Origin: Alphaproteobacteria bacterium
GTDB lineage: Bacteria; Pseudomonadota; Alphaproteobacteria; Sphingomonadales; Sphingomonadaceae
DNA length: 6,084 bases
Direction: 5' to 3'
NCBI GenBank assembly: GCA_028293055.1
Contig: JAQGLD010000019.1
Location: forward strand, 1-6,084
Part shown: positions 1 to 5,455 of the stretch, in pieces
Position numbering within the stretch: the stretch's first letter is position 1
How the letters are laid out: each line of letters starts with the position of its first letter
Made by a program: the position numbers and the translations under genes
The notes under the pieces: model-generated
What the model saw: the letters and a program-made list of their open reading frames with translations, nothing else
Told to the model about the DNA's origin: nothing
The model's database searches: none

Positions 1-93
1 GGCCGCGGCCTCGCCGGTCCGATTATCGGCGGTGTCGGCGGCGCCCTGCTCGGGCGGCACATCCAGCGTCACAACAGCCGCTACGCCTGCTGA
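1..93 (+). CDS. C-terminal fragment of a glycine-zipper-like small protein
   Basis: Frame 1 is open from the window edge to a TGA at 91-93 and gives 30 residues. They are glycine-rich and hydrophobic (GPIIGGVGGALLGRHIQRH in the middle), followed by a polar, basic tail ending in YAC. Closely spaced GG and GxxxG-type glycines in a short hydrophobic stretch, ending in ALLGRxI, resemble the second half of glycine-zipper 2TM domain proteins. These are small envelope-associated proteins common in proteobacteria. The start, any signal peptide and the first helix lie outside the window, so the family call is tentative. The gene converges on the leftward GST gene, and two inverted repeats lie between the two stop codons. 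No function beyond probable membrane or envelope association can be given. Confidence 0.5.
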   Translation, partial: GRGLAGPIIGGVGGALLGRHIQRHNSRYAC

Positions 94-100
94 TCCTGTC

Positions 101-125
101 CGGCGCCCGGCCAGACCGGGCGCCG
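101..125 (+). terminator. Strong GC hairpin, probable terminator of the left-edge gene
   Basis: A perfect 10-bp stem, CGGCGCCCGG (101-110) and CCGGGCGCCG (116-125), encloses a five-base loop, ccaga. It begins 7 bases after the TGA of the left-edge gene. No T-run follows, so it is not a textbook intrinsic terminator. Its position between convergent genes and its symmetry would allow it to act in both directions or to stabilise the 3' end of the mRNA. Confidence 0.6.
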
Positions 126-129
126 AATG

Positions 130-146
130 GCTCTGACCCACAGAGC
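130..146. terminator. Second small inverted repeat in the convergent gap
   Basis: GCTCTG (130-135) and CAGAGC (141-146) form a perfect 6-bp stem around the loop accca, four bases after the larger hairpin. The copies of gaatgg at 125-130 and 148-153 flank it. It may act with the 101-125 hairpin as part of a bidirectional terminator for the leftward GST transcript, whose stop codon is at 192-194. There is no T-tract on either strand, so this role rests only on position and symmetry. Confidence 0.3.
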
Positions 147-191
147 TGAATGGACGTCGAGACCGGGTGTCACCGCGGCAGGCCCAACGGC

Positions 192-929
192 CTAAAGCCG
201 CATGATCCCCTTGTGCGGTTCGCGCCCGCCGAGGGTATCGGCGGCGAGCGGTGCGCCCGCGGCCAGCAGGGCCTGCCGCCGCCCGGCCGGATTCGTGGCG
301 ATCTGCGCGAGCTCGAACGGCAGCAGGCTCGCGAAGGCCGAATGCGCGAGCGTTCGCGCGACGAACCGCGCGGCGCATGGCCAGCGGGCCTCGTCGACCT
401 CGAAACCAACATAGGCCGCGTTGCGGAAGAAGCTCGCGACGGCGATGTCTGCGAGTCCGATCTCGCCGAACAGGAACCCCTCGGACGGCAGCTGGGTCTC
501 GAGATAATCGAGCATCGCGGGAGCATCCTCGCTCAGGCTCCGGTCGATACGCGCTTGGTCACCCGGCTCGCCCCACACGATCGGGTGGACGAACTTCGGA
601 TAGAACAGGCCCCAGATGAAGATGTCGCCCAGCCGCGTATCGGCATATTCCTCGAGCCAGCGTGCCCGGGCCCGGTCGGCCGGACTTTGCGGGAGCAGGG
701 GCCGGGCCGGATAGGCTTCGTCGAGCCACGCGCAGATCACCGAGGAATCGGTCAGCACCAGCTCGCCCTGGACAAGCACCGGAATGCGCCGCAGCGGGCT
801 CAGCCGCCCGAATTCGTCATTGCCGTAAAAGGGAGTGATCGGGTCGATCTCGTAATCGAGACCCTTGAGCGCGAGGCAGGCGAGCACCTTGCGCACATAG
901 GGGCTGACATAGCTTCCGATGATCTTCAT
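192..929 (-). CDS. Glutathione S-transferase family protein
   Basis: A 245-residue protein of normal GST length. Residues 1-75 fit the thioredoxin-fold glutathione-binding domain: a beta strand, then SPYVRKV (residues 9-15) with Ser9 as the likely glutathione-activating residue, RRIPVLV with the expected cis-proline at Pro50, and DSS at 61-63, where the gamma-glutamyl group of glutathione is normally bound. The rest is the all-helical domain, including GLADIAVAS (158-166), which matches the conserved helix-capping motif of cytosolic GSTs. No signal peptide is visible, so it should be cytosolic. The ATG start is supported by AGGAG six bases upstream (936-940 on the plus strand). It lies 90 bp downstream of the methyltransferase gene on the same strand and may be co-transcribed or have its own promoter in that gap. 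The substrate cannot be predicted; stress or detoxification conjugation is usual for the family. Confidence 0.9.
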   Translation of the reverse strand: MKIIGSYVSPYVRKVLACLALKGLDYEIDPITPFYGNDEFGRLSPLRRIPVLVQGELVLTDSSVICAWLDEAYPARPLLPQSPADRARARWLEEYADTRLGDIFIWGLFYPKFVHPIVWGEPGDQARIDRSLSEDAPAMLDYLETQLPSEGFLFGEIGLADIAVASFFRNAAYVGFEVDEARWPCAARFVARTLAHSAFASLLPFELAQIATNPAGRRQALLAAGAPLAADTLGGREPHKGIMRL

Positions 930-941
930 TTTCCGCTCCTG

Positions 942-966
942 CGCATCAGATGCGGCATCGCGCGAT
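942..966. promoter_or_regulatory. Stacked palindromes just upstream of the GST ribosome site
   Basis: Three overlapping perfect palindromes lie directly upstream of the GST Shine-Dalgarno sequence. They are CGCATC-A-GATGCG (942-954), GATGC-G-GCATC (949-959) and ATCGCGCGAT (957-966). Because they share arms, only some could form as RNA hairpins at one time. They could be a repressor operator or a structured 5' leader. GC-rich DNA makes short palindromes common, so this is suggestive only. Confidence 0.25.
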
Positions 967-999
967 CGGCCGCAAGGCGCGGCGCAGTCTATTCCAGAC

Positions 1000-1019
1000 C
1001 CTGGCGCCGCGGCGGCAGG
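1000..1019 (-). terminator. Imperfect hairpin directly after the methyltransferase stop
   Basis: Immediately after the leftward TGA (1020-1022), bases 1000-1009 and 1010-1019 are complementary except for one G-G mismatch (1004 and 1015). The central bases would form the loop. On the minus strand it is followed by a mixed sequence without a T-run. It may partly terminate or stabilise the methyltransferase mRNA. If so, the downstream GST gene would be expressed at a different level. Confidence 0.3.
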
Positions 1020-1685
1020 TCAGGGAATCCGGAAGAAGCTGGGCACCGCATAAAGCGAAAGCTTCTCCAGCCTCACGCCGAGCCGGTCGACCGTTTCGTC
1101 GGCCGAGCGGGTCGCGCCTTCGACCATTCCGTAATCGTCGAACATCACTATCCCGCCGCGAACCATGTGCGGCAGCAGCCTATCGAGCGCGAAGGCGGTC
1201 GGCTCGTACACATCGAGGTCGAGATGGAGCAGGGCGATTCTGAGCGCCGGCTCGGATTCGAGATGGCGGGGAAGCGTGTCGAAGATATTGCCTTCGTGGA
1301 GATGCACGTTGCGGAACGGCTTTTCGTCGAGGATCGCTGCGAGGTCGGACTTCGCAATGCCCTCGCCGCGCTCGCCCTCGAACTCCGCGATGAACGCTTG
1401 GTCGAGCGGGCCCGAGACTCCGTCGCGCGGGAAGGCGCCGAACGCGTCGAAGCCGTGGATCGCACGGCTCGAATCGCTCTCGAGCAGGCTTCTGAAGGTA
1501 GCGAAGCGGGCGAGCGAGGCTCCCTTATAGACTCCGAGCTCGACCAGTGCCCCGGGCAGCCCGACGATCTGCTTGTAGATCTCGTAATGGGCGAGGAGCT
1601 TGCCGAGCCGGCCCGGCGCGCCGCGCAGGTAGAAGAGATTCTCGGCTTCGGCGACGCATTCGGCCGGCGCGGGAAGGTAGGACAA
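1020..1685 (-). CDS. TylF/MycF-like class I SAM-dependent O-methyltransferase
   Basis: A 221-residue protein resembling the macrocin O-methyltransferase (TylF) family, which transfers methyl groups from S-adenosylmethionine to sugar or related hydroxyls using a divalent metal. Residues 46-60 (ALVELGVYKGASLAR) are the SAM-binding strand and glycine loop, and HGFDAFGAFP (77-86) follows as the second SAM-contacting strand. LLHLDLDVYEPT (152-163) and GGIVMFDDYG (177-186) supply the aspartates (within HLDLD, plus Asp183 and Asp184) that bind metal in MycF-type enzymes. The start is TTG (1683-1685): GGAG lies six bases upstream (plus-strand 1692-1695), and no ATG or GTG is available in frame before the upstream TAA except a GTA-proximal stretch with no start. 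It is divergent from the polysaccharide operon, so O-methylation of a surface glycan sugar is plausible. The substrate is an inference. Confidence 0.85.
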   Translation of the reverse strand: MSYLPAPAECVAEAENLFYLRGAPGRLGKLLAHYEIYKQIVGLPGALVELGVYKGASLARFATFRSLLESDSSRAIHGFDAFGAFPRDGVSGPLDQAFIAEFEGERGEGIAKSDLAAILDEKPFRNVHLHEGNIFDTLPRHLESEPALRIALLHLDLDVYEPTAFALDRLLPHMVRGGIVMFDDYGMVEGATRSADETVDRLGVRLEKLSLYAVPSFFRIP

Positions 1686-1948
1686 AGGCGGCTCCAGGGA
1701 TGGATCGGCATCGCCCGCACGATCGCGGGCCCTCCTTACTTATGGCCGGCTAGCGCTCGAGTGACGCGCCACTAGGCAAAATTTTCCGCCTTGGCCGCCC
1801 TAAGGGCCGGGCTCGGGCCTATAAGATCGAAGAGGGCCGATCGGACGGTTCCTCTCTCGTGGAGTGAATTCTTGGCCGCTTCCTTTCCAGTTCAGAACCG
1901 CCGGGAACGGCCGTGCGGAACCGGCCGGGCGCCTCGATACGCCCGCGC
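1686..1948. other. Divergent intergenic region, probable promoters for both sides
   Basis: This region separates the leftward methyltransferase start from the rightward operon, so both promoters should lie here. An AT patch, AAAATTTT (1778-1785), stands out from the GC-rich background. Small palindromes cluster nearby: AGCGCT (1752-1757), CTCGAG (1756-1761), AGTG-acgcgc-CACT (1760-1773) and GCCCT-A-AGGGC (1797-1807). A TATAAG sequence at 1820-1825 could be a rightward -10 element, but no good -35 lies at normal spacing (TTGGCC at 1791-1796 is 23 bases away). I could not assign a promoter with confidence. A possible 26-residue leader frame occupies the right end. Confidence 0.45.
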
Positions 1949-1952
1949 ATGA
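1872..1952 (+). CDS. Possible 26-residue leader peptide coupled to the glycosyltransferase
   Basis: GGAG (1861-1864) is followed after seven bases by TTG (1872-1874), which opens a 26-codon frame ending in TGA at 1950-1952. That stop overlaps the ATG at 1949-1951 of the glycosyltransferase gene as ATGA, the same junction used between the next two genes. The ATG at 1949 has no visible Shine-Dalgarno of its own, so translation of this leader could deliver ribosomes to it. The peptide is basic (about seven arginines) with no hydrophobic segment and no run of a single regulatory amino acid. The geometry may be chance. If the glycosyltransferase starts at GTG 1913 instead, this frame has no role. 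Confidence 0.25.
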   Translation: MAASFPVQNRRERPCGTGRAPRYARA

Positions 1953-3115
1953 GGATCCTCTTCTATCTTCCCGTGGTGACGCCATGGTGGTTCGAGCATA
2001 TCGTCGAGCCGCTGATCCGGAAGCTCGCGCCGGCCGCGGAAATCTACATCCTTGCGCCCGCCATGTGGAGCGGCACCGGGATCGGCCCGGACCAAATGCA
2101 ACGCTGCGCGGATCTGCCCGATCTGCGCTGGTGCATCGTCGACGATCCGGATCATCCGACGATGCGGACCCGCCCTTCGGCACGGCAGGATCTGGTCGAT
2201 TTCGCGCGCGGCATCGATCCCGACCATGTCGTCTGCCGAAGCGCGGACCTCGACACGGTGCGCGATTTTCCTGGTCGGGTTCGCTTTCTGATGGAAGCCG
2301 GCGCGGCGCCGTTCCCGCTGCCGCCGCAATGGGTCGCGTTTCAGGACCAGCCGCTCGACCAGGGTCTGATCCCGACGCTCGACGCGGACGACCGGGCCGC
2401 GCTCGATCATTGGATCGCGCCCGCCTGGACGCGGCTTCGCGCCTTGCAAGACGAGGCTGGCTCGCGCGACCGCCTGCTCGCGCTGTTCGGGTCGCCGAGC
2501 GACCGGCCGACTCTGCTGCTGCCGCTGGAATATGAACATGAGGAGAATTTCTTCCTGATGCACCGTGTCGGGGCCACGCCCAATCATCGCCTGGTCAGCG
2601 AGCTCGCCGAGCGGATCGGGCCCGATTTCAACCTCTGCGTGACCAACCATCCACTCAACACCCTTCACGTCGACAATAAAAGGCTTGAGACGACGGTCTC
2701 CGGGCTCGGCGAGTCCGTGGCCCTGGCACCGGCCGGGGAAGGCGCCTCCACGGTCGCGCTCGGGCGCCATTGCGATGGAATATTGGTGGGCGATTCCAAG
2801 GCGTTCGCGCTCGCCGCTTTCTTCGGCAAGCCGATGGTCCGAAGGTCCCGCTTCGCGACCGGCGAATGGCTCGGAGCCTATTCGGAGATCGACGCCTTTC
2901 TTGCCGATATCGCCGCTGGCCAGCCGCGCGTTGCGGCCGAATCCGATGCACGCATCTGGGCCGCCTTCCACCTCCTGAACCAGGCGTTCGACCCGCAGGA
3001 TCCCTCGCTTGCGGCCGACGACGTTCTCGGCCGGATGGACCGCGATTTCGACCGGGGCCGATGGCCGGCGGCGATGGCTCGGATCGAGGCGCTTGCTCCA
3101 GAGCTGTTCGCATGA
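1949..3115 (+). CDS. Putative polysaccharide glycosyltransferase (GT-B-like, distant KpsS/KpsC resemblance)
   Basis: A 388-residue protein starting MRILFYLPVVTPWWFEHIV, a first strand and loop typical of GT-B Rossmann domains. No signal peptide or transmembrane helix is evident. The second half carries LLLPLEYEHEENFF (about 189-202), a TNHPLN segment (232-237), and CDGILVGDSKAFALAAFFGKP (within 275-296). This series resembles the 'PLQ..D', 'HP' and 'S.....AL..GKP' segments of capsular KpsS/KpsC-type beta-Kdo transferases and related capsule proteins. The resemblance is by eye and weak; the family is not firmly recognised. The gene leads an operon of Kdo synthesis enzymes and overlaps the isomerase by ATGA, which favours transfer of Kdo or a related sugar to a surface glycan. 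The start is uncertain. GTG 1913 is in frame, would add 12 residues and has GGGAA five bases upstream. I prefer ATG 1949 because the fold starts there. Confidence 0.65.
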   Translation: MRILFYLPVVTPWWFEHIVEPLIRKLAPAAEIYILAPAMWSGTGIGPDQMQRCADLPDLRWCIVDDPDHPTMRTRPSARQDLVDFARGIDPDHVVCRSADLDTVRDFPGRVRFLMEAGAAPFPLPPQWVAFQDQPLDQGLIPTLDADDRAALDHWIAPAWTRLRALQDEAGSRDRLLALFGSPSDRPTLLLPLEYEHEENFFLMHRVGATPNHRLVSELAERIGPDFNLCVTNHPLNTLHVDNKRLETTVSGLGESVALAPAGEGASTVALGRHCDGILVGDSKAFALAAFFGKPMVRRSRFATGEWLGAYSEIDAFLADIAAGQPRVAAESDARIWAAFHLLNQAFDPQDPSLAADDVLGRMDRDFDRGRWPAAMARIEALAPELFA

Positions 3116-4128
3116 GCCCGCCGCGGCTTGCCGCGATGGCGCCTGTCGCGCCGGCCGCGACTGCGCCGGCTCTCTGCCCGGACGACTGGTTTCGCGACGT
3201 GATCGTCGCCGAGCGCGACGCGCTCAGCCACTTCCTCGCCGATCTGCCGCCCGGCATTCCGGAGATCGTCGCGCTGATCGCAGCCCAGGACCGGCCGATC
3301 GTCTGCCTCGGCATGGGCAAGTCCGGCCTTGTCGCGGCCAAGCTCGCAGCGACCTTCTCGAGCCTCGGCACGCCGGCTTTCTTCCTCAATGCTGGCGAGG
3401 CCGCCCATGGCGATCTCGGCGCGGTGCAGACCGGCAATGTCGCGATCCTGTTCTCGAACAGCGGGGCGACCGAGGAGATTCTCCGCATCCTCCCCCTGCT
3501 CAAGGCGCGTTCGTGCCGGCTGATCGGGATCATCGGCCGCAGCGGATCGCCGCTCGCCCGCGCGGTCGACCATCTCGTCCCGGCGATCGTCCCACGCGAG
3601 GCCGACCATATCGGAATGGCGCCGACATCGAGCACGACGCTGCACATGGCGATCGGCGATGCGCTCGCGGTCGCGGTCAGCCGGGCGCGCAACTTCACCC
3701 GCGACGATTTCCTGCGTCACCATCCCGCCGGCCTGCTCGGCCGCCAGATGATCCCGGTTCGCGCCTTGATGCGCGAAGGCGCCGATGTCCCGACCGTATT
3801 GCCTTCCGCCTCGGTCGCCGAGCTGCTCGCGATCATGTCGGGCAAGAGGATGGGTGCCGCCTGCGTCATCGACCACCGGCAGCGCCTGCTCGGCCTCGTC
3901 GTCGACGGCGACATCCGACGCCATTTCCAGGCCCGCAAGGATGTCTATGCGACCCGTGCCGAGGAAGTGATGCAGCGCGAGCCTCGGGTGATCGACCAGG
4001 ATGCGACGCTCGGCGACGTCCTGCTCCTGCTGCGCGGCGCATCGGCCCGCTTGCTCGTCCTTCCCGTCGTCGGCCCGGACGGCCGCCTCCTCGGCATCCT
4101 CCACGCCAACGATCTGCTGACCATCTGA
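3112..4128 (+). CDS. kdsD: D-arabinose 5-phosphate isomerase (KpsF/GutQ/KdsD family)
   Basis: This cytosolic enzyme converts D-ribulose 5-phosphate to D-arabinose 5-phosphate, the first committed step of Kdo synthesis. The 338 residues show the full architecture: an SIS sugar-isomerase domain (about 50-200) and two CBS domains (about 215-275 and 280-338). CLGMGKSGLVAAKLAATF (65-82), FFLNAGEAAHGDLG, FSNSGATEEI (114-123) and APTSSTT are characteristic. The four residues reported as catalytic in E. coli KdsD (Lys59, Glu111, Glu152, His193) all map here with a constant offset of 11, as Lys70, Glu122, Glu163 and His204. The start ATG overlaps the preceding stop as ATGA, implying translational coupling; an in-frame ATG at 3136 is a less likely alternative. 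The protein has an alanine/proline-rich extension at its N-terminus. The CBS pair may sense a nucleotide or CMP-sugar, as proposed for the family. A second housekeeping copy may exist elsewhere. Confidence 0.95.
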   Translation: MSPPRLAAMAPVAPAATAPALCPDDWFRDVIVAERDALSHFLADLPPGIPEIVALIAAQDRPIVCLGMGKSGLVAAKLAATFSSLGTPAFFLNAGEAAHGDLGAVQTGNVAILFSNSGATEEILRILPLLKARSCRLIGIIGRSGSPLARAVDHLVPAIVPREADHIGMAPTSSTTLHMAIGDALAVAVSRARNFTRDDFLRHHPAGLLGRQMIPVRALMREGADVPTVLPSASVAELLAIMSGKRMGAACVIDHRQRLLGLVVDGDIRRHFQARKDVYATRAEEVMQREPRVIDQDATLGDVLLLLRGASARLLVLPVVGPDGRLLGILHANDLLTI

Positions 4129-4141
4129 ACGGAAAATCCAA

Positions 4142-5455
4142 GTGAACATCGTCGCCTTCGTGCCCGCCAAGGGTCATAGCGAGCGGATCGCAGCCAAGAA
4201 TATGAGCGTGCTCGACGGCGAGCATCTGTTCAAACGCAAGCTGCGCCAGGCGCTCGACTGTCCCGAGATCGGCGAAGTGTGCCTGGATACCGAGTGCGAT
4301 TCGCTCGCCGCGGTCGCCGACGATCTCCCCGTCTCGCGCCTCTCCCGGCCGTCCGAGCTGGCCAGCAACGCCACCGACGGCCACGAAATGTTCGCCTGGG
4401 AATGTGCCCAGCGTCCCGACGCCGATCTCTGGGTCCAATGTTTGTGCACGGCGCCCTTCGTCTCGGCCGACACGATCGGCCGCGCGATCCGCGCCCTGCT
4501 CGCCGACCCGGAAGCGGACAGCCTCGTCGCGGTGAGCCGCGCCAAGCAATATTGCTGGGACGAAGGGGCCCCGCTCTACGGCCGTGGCCGGATTCCCAAC
4601 AGCGTCGACCTGCCGCCGACGATCGTCGAGGCGATGAGCCTCTACATCGTTCGCCGCACCGCAAACGGCGTTCCGACGCGGCGCTTCGGCACCAAGCCGA
4701 TCCTGTTCGATCTCGACCCGATCGAGCAGATCGACATCAACCACGCTTCGGACCTGGTCATCGCCGAGACGGTCGCGGCCGGCCAGCGCGCCGCCGAGGT
4801 CACCCGCTTCCGCGCCATCCTCCCTCACCTTTCGTCGACCATCCTCGCCGACATCTGCAAGGACAGGGGGATCAGGGCAGTGCTTCCGCCATCGCTTCGC
4901 CCGACCAGTGGCGGCAAGCTGCTCGGCCGCGCCCGGACGCTCGAGCTCGCTGCTCTGCCGGCGCCCGAGCAGCGCGCACCGGACGCCTGGAAGGGCATAT
5001 ACGATGCGCTGCAATCCTATCGCTTCGTCCGCCCAGGCGATGTCATCATGGTCGCGACCGACGTCCCCGACCGCGCCTATTTCGGCGATCTCAACGCCAA
5101 TCTCGCGATCCGCTCCGGCGCGGTCGGCGCGGTGATCGACGGCAATACCCGCGATAGCGCGGACGTCCGGGCGCTCGGCTTTCCGGTCTATGCACGGCAC
5201 AGCCATTGCGACGACATCAAATATGAAGGGACGGTCAAGTCGATGAACCGCCCGATCTCTATGGGCGGTGTCGCGGTCGCCAATGGCGATGTCGTCTTCG
5301 CCGACGAGGACGGAGTGATCGTGGTCCCGCAGCACAGATGGGCAGAGGTCGAAGGGCTCGCCTGGGATTCGCTCGCCAACGAAGCCCGGATCCGACTATT
5401 CGCGGCGCGCGGCCGCGATGTGAACGAGATCCTCGCCGAATGCGGAGCCTTCTGA
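4142..5455 (+). CDS. Fusion: CMP-sugar (NeuA/Kdo-type) cytidylyltransferase + RraA-like aldolase
   Basis: A 437-residue two-domain protein. Residues 1-220 form a cytidylyltransferase of the acylneuraminate/CMP-Kdo type: [14 protein letters not shown] (7-20) is the CTP loop, [12 protein letters not shown] the following segment, and [14 protein letters not shown] (starting near 196) the metal-binding end. The usual loop arginine is Lys10 and the usual D-x-D is Asp198-x-Asn200. Residues 221-437 are an RraA/HMG-aldolase domain with [20 protein letters not shown] and [12 protein letters not shown]. Counting residues, Asp316-X20-Arg337-Asp338-X2-Asp341 preserves the metal and pyruvate-binding motif of class II pyruvate aldolases. 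The GTG start is 13 bases after the isomerase stop, with a weak GGAAA upstream. Neighbours point to activation of Kdo or a similar ulosonic acid to its CMP form. The aldolase role is unknown; since Kdo is a 4-hydroxy-2-oxo acid, cleavage or synthesis of the same class of sugar is plausible. There is no stop or frameshift between the halves, so the fusion is real. Confidence 0.9.
   Translation: MNIVAFVPAKGHSERIAAKNMSVLDGEHLFKRKLRQALDCPEIGEVCLDTECDSLAAVADDLPVSRLSRPSELASNATDGHEMFAWECAQRPDADLWVQCLCTAPFVSADTIGRAIRALLADPEADSLVAVSRAKQYCWDEGAPLYGRGRIPNSVDLPPTIVEAMSLYIVRRTANGVPTRRFGTKPILFDLDPIEQIDINHASDLVIAETVAAGQRAAEVTRFRAILPHLSSTILADICKDRGIRAVLPPSLRPTSGGKLLGRARTLELAALPAPEQRAPDAWKGIYDALQSYRFVRPGDVIMVATDVPDRAYFGDLNANLAIRSGAVGAVIDGNTRDSADVRALGFPVYARHSHCDDIKYEGTVKSMNRPISMGGVAVANGDVVFADEDGVIVVPQHRWAEVEGLAWDSLANEARIRLFAARGRDVNEILAECGAF

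Noticed and set aside
180..193. AGGCC-caac-GGCCT inverted repeat at the GST stop codon as a terminator
   Set aside because: It has only five base pairs, overlaps the stop codon and has no T-run. Such short repeats are expected by chance at this GC content.
150..1775. A 541-codon rightward open frame across the GST and methyltransferase genes
   Set aside because: It lies opposite two well-recognised proteins. Its translation is rich in Arg, Gly and Glu with no domain, as expected of antisense frames in GC-rich DNA.
1791..1825. TTGGCC and TATAAG as a sigma-70 promoter for the operon
   Set aside because: The 23-base spacing is too long and no alternative -35 fits, so it is mentioned only as a weak -10 candidate in the intergenic entry.
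1913..1948. GTG 1913 as the glycosyltransferase start
   Set aside because: The added residues (MRNRPGASIRPR) are basic and look like non-coding sequence, and the first beta strand begins at ATG 1949. It is not excluded, since GGGAA precedes the GTG.
2878..4170. A 430-codon leftward frame opposite the isomerase
   Set aside because: It is complementary to a gene whose four catalytic residues are all in place, and it has no recognisable fold of its own.
4790..4810. A possible frameshift or fused pair of genes between the two domains of the fusion
   Set aside because: The frame runs through without a stop, and there is no ribosome site or start codon at the junction that would suggest two separate genes.
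3866..5335. A 489-codon leftward frame opposite the isomerase and the fusion gene
   Set aside because: Its composition is that of an antisense shadow, with repeated Asp/Arg/Gly/Ala, and no motif. The opposite strand encodes conserved enzymes.
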